DNA of 64,000 nt from Ophthalmolycus amberensis (lineage: Eukaryota; Chordata; Actinopteri; Perciformes; Zoarcidae): positions 518,501 through 582,500 of the forward strand of contig JAFEUB010001593.1 of NCBI GenBank assembly GCA_024529925.1, written 5' to 3'. Each line of letters begins with the position of its first letter. Within the stretch, counting starts at the first letter, position 1. The position numbers were made by a program, and so were the translations under genes. Below the pieces are notes generated by a model, which was not told the origin of the DNA, ran no database searches, and saw only the letters and a list, made by a program, of their open reading frames with translations. This document shows, in pieces, positions 45,211-56,912 of the stretch.

Positions 45211-46077
45211 AAATGTCATCTGCTACCAGTTTTTTTAAATGGGCTCCAAATGGTTATTAGAAGTAATCATAATTGAAATGATTGTGTATTAAATGATGTT
45301 GGTTTGAATGCATTTGAAGGGACGCTTGGCCTTGACTTTGATTTTGTGAAGACTTCTTGAATAGCCAGCAGCAGTACAGCAGGAACTCAATAGGATCGCA
45401 TGTGATTGAACTCATCACTTCTCTCGTAGTGTTGTTGCTAAATTATGATTGATGATGTTAATGCTTTTGTCTGAATGTGAAACCAGATTTTATAATCCTC
45501 AATGTTATACTCTGTCACCATCTACTGTCTGGAGCTCTGAGTGCTTTAGCTCTGATTACACCCTCTGCCTGTGTTGACATCTGACCCATTTACATACATT
45601 GTAAAATATCTCCAAAGTTAGAGAGTCATCATGTAAATGTAACATACAGCAGTGAAATGGCTCAAACAACCAAATCAAATGCTATATATAAGTATGGTGC
45701 AAAGTGTTGTTGGCAGTTGGTAGTCAATGTTGGTATATGTTTATTGAGCAACACACTATTCTGTTTTCTAATACTTATTTGTTCTTTAATCAGTTTGAGT
45801 CATTGGTGCAGTTGGGAACATCAGTGAATTAGCTTTTGCACATGTGCAGCCAGTCTGTCACTGGGGAAGAGGCTCTTCCTCATTGACAGAAATAATGCAG
45901 GCAGTCAGAGCCATCCACTCCCTCTCATCATCCTCATCCAATCTTAACCCCTTTGAACATGTTTCCCTCCTCCTCCCACTCAACATGTAACAGGGTAACA
46001 ATTACTAATGCCCGTCTCTCTCTCTTTACCCAAGTATACTGGCTAGTGATCTTGTCTTGTCATTTTCTTACCTGCAG

Positions 46078-46137
46078 CCTGCACTGGTTACCCGTTTTGA
46101 TCTTGCATACCCCGGTGTGACCACAGCAAACTACATG
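46078..46137 (+). CDS. Candidate small exon with GC donor, downstream of the dlg exon
   Basis: A 60-nt interval after CATTTTCTTACCTGCAG and followed by GCAAGT, the form expected of a GC-AG intron. Open in phase 0 for 20 codons (PALVTRFDLAYPGVTTANYM), compatible with the phase-0 end of the dlg exon. In DLG1 an alternatively spliced Pro-rich insert follows the HISP-x-K block, so a cassette exon here is plausible, but no sequence similarity is evident. Low confidence. Confidence 0.25.
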
Positions 46138-46202
46138 GCAAGTTTTATTTTATTTCATTTATATTTGACCTCTGGGGAATCTCAATCCTCTATATTTTTT
46201 GG

Positions 46203-46322
46203 TGCAAGGCAAGGCAAGGCAAGGCAAGTTTATTTGTATAGCACATTTCAACAACAAGGTAATTCAAAGTGCTTCACATGAAACCATTAAAAGCATAAAG
46301 GCAAAAGTAAAGGAGATTTAAA
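46203..46322. repeat. GGCAA-tandem LINE/SINE-type tail
   Basis: GGCAAGGCAAGGCAAG followed by TTTATTTGTATAGCACATTT and CAACAAGGTAATTCAAAGTG is a widespread fish repeat, probably the antisense 3' end of a retroposon. Confidence 0.6.
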
Positions 46323-46664
46323 ACATACATTGAAACAATAATTGATGTCTCCCTGAGACATTTCGCTGCACGCAATCAACCATACACTGCCGCAATTCTG
46401 CAATTACTCGCACACAAACCACGTCTGGAAAAGATCTCTGCCGATCTGCGTTTTATAGTGTACGCCTTGCACGAACTCGGTCCCGGAGGAAATGGCGCAA
46501 TGTCCTTATTCCTGGGTCCTTGTACCCAGATGATTGATGTACCCTCGGTTCTGCATGGATTTTGTTTTGGTGTTGTCTTCAGTCCATCGCCTGAAGAAGC
46601 AGTCTTTCCTTCTCTTGGAGATAGCTGCCCTCCCCTCATACCCACACACAGGGCTCCAGACTAA
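46323..46664 (+). other. Open frame of about 113 codons, unidentified
   Basis: The + frame stays open from the repeat tail to 46664 and reads ETIIDVSLRHFAARNQPYTA, then LEKISADLRFIVYALHELG. It looks more protein-like than its neighbours, but it has no motif I recognise and no clear splice sites. It may be a fragment of a mobile-element ORF. Confidence 0.25.
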
Positions 46665-47136
46665 CATTCTTCACCAATGTCACAAAGGGTTTTTTAGCTG
46701 TCCCGAAGTGAATGCAAACCGTCCTGTACCAAAATGTTGTTTCCTTCCTTTGTTATTATCATCTAGTTGTACATTTTTAGCGTCATAGTAAAAACATGCA
46801 TTTTGCATCATTAGGACATATTATCATTGCTAACCCTATTAGAAAAACAGTCCCACTAAAAGATATATGATTAACAGGATTGGTTTTAAACTCAAACTCG
46901 AAGTACCTTTATTGTACTGTACTCAGCTGAAATACTTCAGTACATTTAATCACTGTAAATGTGTTGTTTTGTCACATTAAACTGCACTTTACTGTGTAAC
47001 GCTTCGTGTTGACTGTGTAAAGCTTCTGAGTGTTAGCGCCGTTAGCCAAACACACCAGCCTGCTCACCAGCTGCTAACAGCTAACTAGCTTTTCTCCTAC
47101 CGACATGAGAAGAATATACATACGTACATATTGTAA

Positions 47137-47174
47137 ATACATACATACATACATACATACACACACATACACAT

Positions 47175-47209
<35 letters not shown>

Positions 47210-47578
47210 TACATACACACACACACGTACACACACACATACATACATACATGTACACACTTACACACATGTACATACATACACACATACATACACACAT
47301 GTACACACATGTACATACATACACACATGTACATACATACATACACACATGTACACACATACATACATACACACACACCTACACACACACATACATATAC
47401 ACACACACACATGTACATACACACGTACATACATACGTACATACATACATACACACACACACATACATACATACACATACATACACACACACACGTACAC
47501 ACATACACACATACACACATGTACATACATACACACATGTACACACATGTACATACATACACACATGTACATACATGT
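47137..47578. repeat. Large TACA/CA compound microsatellite
   Basis: About 440 bp of ACATAC, CACACA and CATGTACA units. It produces long Thr/His/Tyr or Val/Cys ORFs in most frames (up to 249 codons), which are not genes. Confidence 0.97.
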
Positions 47579-47580
47579 AT

Positions 47581-47805
47581 GTGGGCGACCATGGCTCACT
47601 GGGTTAAGAGGGTCGTCTGGGAACCGGAAGGTCAACGGTTCGATCCCCGACTGGGACGTGTCACATGTCGAAGTGTACCTGAGCAATACACTGAACCCCC
47701 GGCTCCCCGGGCGCCGATCAATGGCAGTCCACTGCTCCCTATATACAGGGATGGGTCAAATGCAGAAGTCAAATTATGTGTATATGTATGTGACAATAAA
47801 ATCCT
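47581..47805 (+). mobile_element. tRNA-derived SINE, copy 1
   Basis: ATGGCTCACTGGG (A-box-like, 47590-47602) and GGTTCGATCC (B box, 47638-47647), then ACTGAACCCC and GATGGGTCAAATGCAGAAG, ending GTGACAATAAAATCC. Same architecture as 59110-59350. Inserted at the edge of the microsatellite. Confidence 0.88.
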
Positions 47806-47814
47806 AACTTCCTT

Positions 47815-48088
47815 TACATACATAAGTACATTCTTTAATTCCTTTCCTCCCTGAGGCATTCCGGGTAAGATCTCTGTTTGACCCAAACACATTTTCTATT
47901 GGGACGCTGTTAGTCTTGAGCCCTGCCCACACTTTTTTACTGTAACCCCCATGTGTGTTTGTGACCCATTTGCTTGCCAGTGAATCCCATGTGCTTGTTG
48001 TGGTGTTACTGTTATCTGGTGTTAATCTGTCTCTGTTAATGATGATGTATTGCTATTTGGTAAAGAGTTTACTGTTACCAGGTCATGT
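47815..48088. other. No feature recognised
   Basis: Short interval between the SINE and the hAT element; nothing supported. Confidence 0.4.
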
Positions 48089-48096
48089 GTTTAGGA

Positions 48097-49563
48097 CAGT
48101 GGCGGGCTGTATATTTTATACCTGGGCCTTCAGTGCTGTCCTACTACAGTTGAATCACCTCCTAATAACCTCATTATGACGCCACAGCTACGGTTATTAT
48201 TTGTTTCTAGGGGTGTATTAAACCGTTCGGTACAAGGCTTACAAACTGAACAAATATAATGTTCTTTCGGTGGAGCCACTGCGCTCAACCTGGCAAGTTA
48301 CCCAGCGTAGTGCTGCCTGACACGCCCACCACGGAAGAAAAACATTACTCTGTTGAGGCGCGTGTGTTCTGGGAGGCTATGCTAAATGACCTTAGCAGGA
48401 AAACCAACAGCAGCACACACGCTTAAAACTCTCCCCGCAGCGTTTAGGCAGCTACTCCCTACTGATTCAAACAGGGCTAAAGCAATCGCCACACAATCCC
48501 CATTCCCCATAATTCTTGCTTTGTAAAAAAAACATGATACATGAATACGCGCATGACGGGATGCTGTGTCATTAACGGACAATGCATATAGTCAAAATCA
48601 ATGTAATTAACACAATGACAAGAACAAACTCACAAGAACCAGTCACATATATTTATATGACAACAAAGCATGTCAAATCAATCCAGCAACTCTGTGGCGC
48701 TAAAACACGTATTCTACCGCACACTGAAGAGCACCATTCAAATATTATTCACATCAGAGGGAACAATATTAACCATATCATAAAAACGACACCATAGACA
48801 AATGAACACAGTAGTAACACTACTGCAGATGTAAAAACACAAAAGCAGTTCACTTAAAGACAAAGTCCATCCTCCTTTCTTTGTTAACAAAGAGTTTAAT
48901 GACGCGGTTGTACAGAACATCGGTGCGGTTCAGTTCCAGTCAGAGGTTCTCCTGCGAACGTGTTCGTTGAGTTGTAGATCCACTCGGGTCTCTCCAAAAG
49001 TTTTCAAAAGCATCGTAGCTTGTAAGTGTCCTGCCGTGCTATGGTGTTGTGTTGCTGCCTTGGTTAGCCACCTCAGGTTAGCGTAGCGTAGCTCCAAGCA
49101 GCAAGATGCTCAGTTGCAAATAAAACGCATTCTTAGCCATAAAATGTGCAACGCTTCTCCGACGCTGTTAGATCTTTCAACTTGAACTCTTACTACTAAT
49201 ACTAAGTTCTGCTAGCTAGCTTCAGCTTCACAACAGTCACTTGCCCACTGACCAATCACACCGCACATTATTGCTGACGTACTTGTAGGCCACTTAGACA
49301 GCTCTAACACGTCAAAGAATACGTCCAACATGTCAAACTAAAAAATCTGATTGGATAAAAGCTCTACTTAAAACAAGCTGCACTGGAAGCAGAGTAACTG
49401 AGGAAGACAGTAGCTGTGCAATGAGAACATAAGATAATGGGAAAAATATTATAATACATGTCGTGTATTTATGAAAAATTTATAAATTATAAAATAGCTA
49501 TAACTTCGTGAATCTGTTTAGGCCAGCAGAGAAGGCTTTGTTGGCCCTGACGGCCCAACACTG
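48097..49563. mobile_element. hAT non-autonomous transposon (CAGTGGCGGGC family), copy 2, inverted
   Basis: The left end CAGTGGCGGGCTGTATATTT-TATACCTGGGCCTTCAGTG is the inverse of the right end of copy 1, and the right end GGCCCTGACGGCC-CAACACTG matches the left end of copy 1. The flanks GTTTAGGA (48089-48096) and GTTTAACA (49564-49571) agree at six of eight bases, so the duplication has decayed. It is longer than copy 1 because it keeps more of a TAGGGGTGTA-type hAT interior (48206-48360). Confidence 0.82.
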
Positions 49564-49623
49564 GTTTAACATACACTTAAATAATGAAGCATAATATTCA
49601 AAGGCTTACAGCGTGCTCTAGAC

Positions 49624-50515
49624 CAGAGGTCCCCAACATTTTCTGCACCACGGACCGGTTTCATGTAAGACAATATGTTCACAGACCGGTTCCATGTAAG
49701 ACAATATTTTCACGGACCGGCCTTCAAGGTGTGGCGGAAAAACACGACGAAATAAAATGATACGACCGGCATGAAAACAAATATAAAATGCATAAAAAAT
49801 ACAACTCACAATAACGCTGAATCAGTGGAGCCCTGAGCTTGTTTCTCTGCAACGAGACGGTCCCATCTGGGTTAATGGGAGACAATGACACCCGAAGTCT
49901 GTTCCTTATGTCCAGTCTCCTCCGTAATTTAGTTTTACTATCTGCTATCACTGCAGAACATCCCGCTTCACAGAGAGGATGTGTGAAATGGAAGCAGGGT
50001 TTTCAGTGCTTTAGTGGTGATCTCAGGATATTCAGCCTTGATTTTAATCAAAACACCAGCAGAGTTGTTGTCTCAAACATACTTTTAAGGCCACCGTCAT
50101 TTTCAACCTCCAGCAGCTGATCTTCCTCTGTCGACACATATTCTGCAGAGCGGGCTTAGCGCGTCAGAATTACTCCTGATATTGTCTGTTAAATGAAGCT
50201 TTATTTTCTTGGAAGTTGTAGCTCTTCTTGTCTCCTTAGCGGCCTTTCCCTCTTTGCAAAGAAGCTCTCCAAAGGTTATTTACTCATTTTCGCTAGTTTG
50301 CGGGCTTAACTTTTGAGGAAACGTATCACGTGACCGAGACGAGCGTCTTGACATGTCAAGAGGCACAGGCGGATGAAATTGCGAGAGAATCCAGTCATTT
50401 TTCAAAATAAAACTTCTTTCAGACTCTGATAATCAATAAAACGGAAATAATATAATATGTATTCTTTCTGTGCGGCCCGGTACCAAATGATCCACGGCCC
50501 AGTACCGGACCACTG
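49624..50515. mobile_element. hAT non-autonomous transposon (CAGAGGTCCCCAAC family)
   Basis: The left end CAGAGGTCCCCAAC and right end CCGGACCACTG, with the exact 8-bp duplication CTCTAGAC at 49616-49623 and 50516-50523. Subterminal CACGGACCGG/CCGGTACC repeats are typical. No transposase. It lies directly against the next hAT element. Confidence 0.88.
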
Positions 50516-50523
50516 CTCTAGAC

Positions 50524-50964
50524 CAGTGTTTTTCAACCTTTTCTGAGCCGTGGTATATTTTTTACATTAAAAAGATCCCGCGGCACACCAACAACCAAAG
50601 AAGTTACAAAATGACACCTTGACGTTTAAGCTTGCTTGGGACCATGGCACTGTTGGATAGCTTTTCCCCACGCACCAAGCATAACGGAGTCGGTGCAGTC
50701 GGATCCCCGGTGAAAGTAAATCCAAACGAAAGATATCTTTCGCTGGATTGCCTCGAGCTCACTGCTTTTTCTTTCTTTTGACCACCACTCATACTCGGCT
50801 TTTCCTCTGGGTTAGAACTTTGTCCACGGCCCAGTTCAGAGTCTGCAATTTTCCTTTCCAAATATTTCTCCATCGCTGTTTGTCTTGTCACCACAACCTC
50901 TCCTGTGCATCATTTAATATACTTCAATTAACAAGGTCATTATTGCGCTACCTACTGCCAGTAG
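50524..50964. mobile_element. hAT transposon (CAGTGTTTTTCAACC family), left part, split by the provirus
   Basis: Begins CAGTGTTTTTCAACCTTTTC directly after CTCTAGAC, with CCCGCGGCACACCAAC nearby, characteristic of an abundant hAT family. It continues after the provirus at 59064. The 4-bp GTAG at 50961-50964 is the retroviral target duplication. Confidence 0.8.
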
Positions 50965-51482
50965 TGTTGTGGCAAAATGACGAGAAGAGTTGCAACCAGC
51001 GGGTAGTGTTTTATAAGATCAAGCCAACATCAACAAGTTCAGTATATTGAAACGACTCCCCTGTACTGCTTTTCACAGATCACTCTTATAGTCAAAATTC
51101 ACGCCCCCTTTAGCTACGTTCCACCAATCAAACCACTCCGTTGAATCAAGTATCAGGACACATCTGGACTCCTAATTAGGGCATGCTCTTATTTTGTTCT
51201 GGGCACACAGAACACACAGAACACAGCTCCATGTACGGAAATGTTTTGGTACACTTGAGAGATTAATTACTTTTTGTCTGGCCCTGATAATCATTTCCCA
51301 AGAACGATGCTGAGAACCAGAATAACACGTTATGTAACTGTTGCTTGTGATATGAGGTTTTACGTCTCAAATGATTCTGGATACTTTTACATAAAGAGGA
51401 ACACTCGTGTTTACTGCAATCATGGAAATTAAGATTGTAACAACAGTTGGATTCACAAGTTATATGATGGTTTTCTTCAACA
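50965..51482 (-). repeat. 3' LTR of the endogenous retrovirus
   Basis: 518 bp, ending CTTCAACA on the + strand. Compared with the other LTR it lacks a short block after AAAATGACGA and one ACAGAAC unit, and otherwise differs at scattered positions. Confidence 0.92.
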
Positions 51483-52095
51483 CATCCCCCCTATGAGGGT
51501 TACATAACCCTCAACCTAACTTCATATAACTTTTGTCAAATTGGTGAAACTGTAACCTAAAGTTTTGATCCCTTACTGCATTGCAACAACACAAGTGATC
51601 TATGCAAATTATATGTGCTTGATTATATACCAATACAGTAACAATACAATACAGAACATTTGAGTTAGTAAGATAATTCAAATAACATCATTCAATGCTA
51701 AGATTCACTTTCATATAAGGGCGAAAAAACCCGCAGGTTGCATTACAGGAAAAACTTCCTTATGGTCCTTCCCCGCCAAGCGACCACCTTTTTGGCATGA
51801 AGTGAATCTGTTCTTGCTTGCAAACATGTATTAACTGATACATTACACATTTAAATTTCTGCAAAATATTGAACAATATATCAGTGTTCATTATATGCAA
51901 CGTCTGTGATAAAACTATACGCTATAATACTTGTGCACTGATTATATGAATCATGACTATGAACATATGTGAATGTAGAAATATCTGATTATAATACATT
52001 CAAATTTATAGTGAAACAGTTTGGACAGATGATAAAACATGTGACGTGGTGTATTTTGGACGTGTGTACTTCCAACAAAGTTCAGGCTCTCGTAT

Positions 52096-52430
52096 TTATT
52101 CTGAGTTGCCTCCTAGTCCTGTTCCCTCCATGTCAGCTGAGTCCTCCAGATAGTCCAGAATGGGAAACAGGTCCGGAAACAGGTCCGGTCGTCCAACCAC
52201 CATTTGAGTGAACTGGGCCTTTGTCCCTCGCTCAATCGTCATCATGTTCATCATCTGAGCCAGTTGGAGATTTGCCATGACACCCATCTGTTTGTCCATG
52301 CTTCTCTGGCACTGTCTCCTCAGGATGGGTACGATGCAACATGCCAATAGAAAAGCCACAATTAAAACTATTAATGCGCTAATGCCTGTTTTTACCAATA
52401 CAGACCCCTATTTTCCCAAAATTTAGTCTA
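52096..52430 (-). pseudogene. ERV env, transmembrane subunit C-terminal end
   Basis: The minus frame starts with a membrane-spanning stretch (about 20 hydrophobic residues, GISALIVLIVAFLLACCIV) followed by a basic stop-transfer PILRRQCQR and a cytoplasmic tail of about 65 residues. This is the expected end of a retroviral envelope transmembrane protein just upstream of the 3' LTR. The fusion peptide and the ectodomain before it are not readable in frame. Confidence 0.65.
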
Positions 52431-52559
52431 CCCAATCCCATGACCACCCCCCTGCCAGCATTCTCCTCAAGCTCTTGCCTCAAACCCCGAATTCTTCTCC
52501 ATTTCAACAGTATATTCAGTAAAGCATTTCACAACACATTCAATACATGTCGGCTATGT

Positions 52560-53345
52560 CTGGTGTTTGTTTTCTTGACAAATGAAGAGTGGGAATGGTC
52601 ATAGTTGTGTTTTCACAACTTTGGTCTCGTGGTATTGGGTTTTCCTATCATACCGGTCTCCTAATGAACGAAGGAGTAATGTTCGTCTGTGGAACCAGGA
52701 CACTCGGGTTACTTTACAGTACACAGTAGTATTGCCTACGTCAACCCTTCTTTTGTCTGACGCAAATCCACCACTGGCAAAACATTCATACTTTTCCAAT
52801 TGATCTGCTTTATAATTAGTGGGAGGCTTATTTTGCGATGTGTAAATCATAATTTCTGCACATGCGTTCCACACTTGATATTCAGGATACTGATCTCAAT
52901 AGTCGTGTTTCTTTTGAGATCCATACAAGAGTCCACTTGAACTTCTCATGTAGGAAGTGCCAATGTTTTTATTTCCACATGTACATCATAAACATGATTT
53001 GGATTCCACATTCGGCTCATTCTGTCATCAGCCTCAGCTGTGTGCTAGTTTCCCCTTTCCACATGGTGTGAAGTCGTCTCTTTCTACGTGTATTAACGTG
53101 CAACTGTCTGAACACTGGATAGGCTGGTTTGAACTTAAATGGCAATGCTGGCATAGGTCCTGGTCTACATGGGATGGAATATGTGTGTTTGCATCGTACT
53201 CATCTTGATTCATGGTTTCTGGCTCTCCTCCGGGACGGCTGAGCCACCGTCTGGGCTCTTACGGCTCTCAAGGTTGGAGTACTGGTAGCTGTTACATTGG
53301 ATGAGTTTGGATGTCCTCGTCTGCGATAGAAGTTATATCTAACAG
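52560..53345 (-). pseudogene. ERV env, surface-subunit-like remnant
   Basis: Minus frames of about 60-95 codons (52599-52874 and about 53040-53215) have paired cysteines (QDLCQHCHL, VYCKV) and NxT/NxS sites (NTT, NSSNVT), with stops and frame changes between them. Position directly upstream of the TM segment supports env. Sequence similarity alone would not. Confidence 0.45.
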
Positions 53346-54724
53346 AACATGATAAATTGCCAATTGCCAACAACTCCCCCCTCTGGCCATTCCCATGGCC
53401 ACTAAAGTGTTTACAATTTATCGAAATGGCAAAAATGCTTTACATATCCACAACATATCACATAATCGATGAGGTCAAAACATTAGCTGTTTTTGTGAGT
53501 TTGAATCAACTCCATGTTGTAGCTAGCTTGGGAATGTTGATGTTAACATGACAAAATAAATCTCCTGAGATGAGGTGAAACACAGATGTCGGACCTTCAT
53601 CTCTGTTGAACTGTTATAGAGAGACAACATATCTGTGAGGCTCATAACACACAACAATTTTAACAATTTGTAAAAATTCTATCATCCAAGTATTTATATT
53701 CCTATTATATTCATTCAGAATCAACTGTCAATTCAACTGATTCCTTTATCAAGTAAAATAATAAAAGAAAGCACAGGCTGTTTTATGAGATCATGTTTCT
53801 CAGATAGCAAGCTGTAATAATAAACACAAGTAACACAGAAATGTCACTTTCGTAGTTCTACGGGAGGAAAACAGTCAGACAAACAAGTCTGATGTGCAGG
53901 ATCGGCTTTTTAGAAGAACAACATGCGTTGTGCCGGGTGCCTTGTGATTCAAAGCAGTCAGTGAAAGAGGTTCTTTGGAACGTCAAGGTCTGTCAGAGGG
54001 ATGACGTCTGGTGTACTTACACATATATATATATCTTTATGGTGCAAGACATGTTTACAGAACATGTAATCTTTGAACACTTTAGTGTAGGACAAGTTGG
54101 TGTAATACATTAAACAGTGGAATAGTGTGATGTCTAAGATGTTTTGGATCTTTGGCTCACTCTGCTGATGTGTGTCATTGATACAAGCATGGACTGTGGT
54201 CATGTTTTATGCACATCACAAAAAGTAGTTGTGCTGCTGGACTGTGAGCTTAGCATAGTGTTTTCTAAAATTATAACCTAATAAAACATAAATAATATTT
54301 GTTGTTGCAGTTCTTACATTCCCTAATGTCAGTTAAAAACTAATTCAAATACTGTATTTAAATGATCTAATATCGAGGGCCAGCTCATCACATCATCATG
54401 TTGTCACAAGAATTAAATTTTGTGTAAAAGAGATAAAATGTTCAAAATATCTATACTAATTGTATTTAAGTGGTGTTATTATTTGCTTTGATGATACATC
54501 AAGATTGTTATGACCAGCTAAAGAAAGTATAAGATTTAATATCTTATTAAATTTCCTTTTTAACTTTAAAAACTATACAAAATGTGGATCTACCTTTACA
54601 ATATATTACATATTCCCCCTTTTGCCAAGTTATCTCTGCTGTGGGCTAATTTAGCTTAACAATAGAATAATTCATGTGGCAGTTGTCTGGGCTCATAATA
54701 CATTTTAATAATAATAATAATCCA

Positions 54725-55441
54725 TTATCCATTCATAATGTTTAAATTGCACCAGATTAGGCCCAACACTTTCTCTGCAGGGGTAGCCAATGTCTGCAAT
54801 ACTTGAACATCATAAGTGATGGATATTTCTGTAGATAAATAAATAAAAAATAAACAATAGCCTGAAAAATCTGCTTGCTCAGTCGCAGCATCAGCTGCAG
54901 CATTTCCTGTTGAAATGGGATCAGACGCGTTAGTGTGAGCATCACATTTCATAACACAGACATTTTTAAGGAGCAATATGGCTTCTAGCAAGTCGGCCAC
55001 GAGACGGTGGTGAGAAATGGTTTTGCAGGATGATTTCCAAAAGCTCCTGTGTTTCCACAAGGTGCCAAAGTGGTGCATTACACCAAAGGCATAGCAAGAG
55101 TCTGTGTAGATATTAACTATTTTGTCGGCAGCAAGCTTACAGGCTTCTGTAAGAGCCACATGATCTGCAGCTTGAGCAGAAAAGTGTGCTGGCAACCTAC
55201 CACTGCACAGAGTGTCATGTGATGAGACTACAGCAAACCCAACCAACCCTTCTCCCGTGTCCAGCAAGCGGGATGCCAAACCGTCCACTAACAGTTGTAA
55301 ATCAGCATTTGGTGGGCGTGTCTGTGAGGTCAGGTCTCGGTGTACAGACCTGTTCAGGAGAAACAACACAGTTATGTGGCTCTCCATCTGCTGCAGTAGG
55401 AAAAAGAGTAGCAGGATTAAAATCTTTGTCATTAAAGGCAT
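54725..55441 (-). pseudogene. ERV pol, RNase H domain
   Basis: From about residue 45 of this minus frame the retroviral RNase H fold is readable. All four acidic positions are visible: VDG (about residue 53), TEACKLA, IYTDSCYAFGV and AAADAATEQ. RNase H removes the RNA template during reverse transcription. The preceding frame (55302-55550 minus) carries the connection region (NPATLFPTAADGEPHNCV). A frame change joins them, and the frame then runs into non-coding sequence after TEQADF. The pattern is of gamma/epsilon-retrovirus type; I cannot place it more exactly. Confidence 0.85.
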
Positions 55442-55599
55442 CAGTCGAGCGGTCGGTCCAGGTCAGTTTGTCATGCGCATAAAGATCTTTACCATGAATC
55501 ATGGATAGAGGAAAGCCTCTGTTTCTGAGTGGTTTGGGATCCACTGTCATACTGTGACGTCATTCCTAAAAAGCTCATAATTTGTTTCTCAGTTTGTGG

Positions 55600-55995
55600 T
55601 TTAGGCACAGTTTAATTGCCTGTGTTCTCTTGGGAGGGAGGGTTCTGCCCTCTGCTGTGATCACATGTCCCAGATATGAAACTTTATCGAGAGCAAATTG
55701 CAATTTGGACAGTTAGCCTTGTGACCTTATGCAGCCAAAGTTTGAGGTGCTCGTGGATGCACCAATACATTAACTGCTTGTAAATTTCAGACAATCATCA
55801 CTCAGGTGGTTCCCTCAAGTCTCGAATTTTCTTTACCAGGAAAGATTTAGTGCGTGCACCGGTGTATCATCACATTAGATTATTATACCAACCTTCATTA
55901 AAGACTCAAGAACGGGTGTAATATCATTAATATCTCGATTGAGTAGATATTGCTTCTTGCATGGGTGGAAATCAGATTTTGAAATTGGGCAGATC
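55600..55995 (-). pseudogene. ERV pol, reverse transcriptase remnant with core deleted
   Basis: The minus strand at 55995-55900 reads PCKKQYLLNRDINDITPVLE, the RT fingers start. At 55711-55613 it reads LQFALDKVSYLGHVITAEGR then TLPPKRTQAI, the thumb/connection start. The intervening palm with the catalytic YxDD is missing, and only about 190 bp separates the two. Confidence 0.8.
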
Positions 55996-56086
55996 ACGAT
56001 TTTGGGTGAACACTAGCACCCCTCACCTGTCTTACATCACACATTTGAAACCATGGTGTGTGTTTTCTTATCAAACATAAGTTAAG

Positions 56087-56501
56087 TTATTCCTTTGACA
56101 TTGATGTACCTCTTGTTTTGTATACGTCACCCTTATTACTGTAGAGTTTACCAGGATCCTCTGTGTTTCTGAAGTCAGTGAGTGTGGGTCTGACTGTGCA
56201 GCCAGTCAGACATCCTCTCCATTCCTGGGCCTCATGCCAAGGACACACATGTGATCTCCCCCTTAAACACTCGTATTGCTTGGGAGACAGAGAAACAGAG
56301 ACAGCAGCAGTATTTTCTGTCCAACAAATGTTCTTTATACCATTATACATTGGTAGGCTGAAACTGCCTTTTTCAGGGAACCCATTTGATCCATTCTTTC
56401 AATTGTTTGGCAGTCTGATTATCTTTGTCCCGCATATATTTTATTATTGGAGGTAAGACCTTGGCATCAAGCTGCTCAGACTCACTTTGACTTTTACCCA
56501 T
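56087..56501 (-). pseudogene. ERV gag-like N-terminus
   Basis: An ATG at 56501 (minus) opens MGKSQSESEQLDAKVLPP, with Gly at position 2 as required for myristoylation of retroviral matrix proteins. A frame change near 56385 leads into FPEKGSFSLPMYNGIKN and a further 70 codons to a stop at 56087. The MG start and FP-x-x-GSF motif fit gammaretrovirus-like gag matrix. Capsid and nucleocapsid are not seen. Confidence 0.55.
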
Positions 56502-56912
56502 TTTATCTAATTTGTCGTTTACAGTATCTTCAAAACACTCGTCAAGACTTAGTTCAACTTGAATGGATACACCAAACCTTTAAATACTACACGTTAGCCA
56601 GGACACATCTGTCCAACACCCTTACGAAACTTAAGTGCAAGATTACAAGTTCATCACTTCACAGTGTCTGTTATATCAAAAATAATTTTTCACGAGTGGA
56701 ATTCTTTTTTCCAGTTCCAGGATCAGAGCGGCAATCTGGAACTCCGTCTGAGGACAGCCTCTCACCTTCTGGGAGGAATCAGCTATTATTTGCGCGCTTC
56801 TGTCGTCCAACAGAGTTCAGATTACTCGTCTAATCCCCGCGTTTTACAAGTTACAATTGTGCTGTTACTTCTGATACATTATTGGATAGTTCTTATTATA
56901 CTTGAAATAGTA

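Noticed and set aside
47074..47854. Long ORFs on both strands (up to 249 codons), rich in Thr/His/Tyr or Val/Cys
   Set aside because: They translate the TACA/CA microsatellite; open in most frames because the repeat lacks stop codons.
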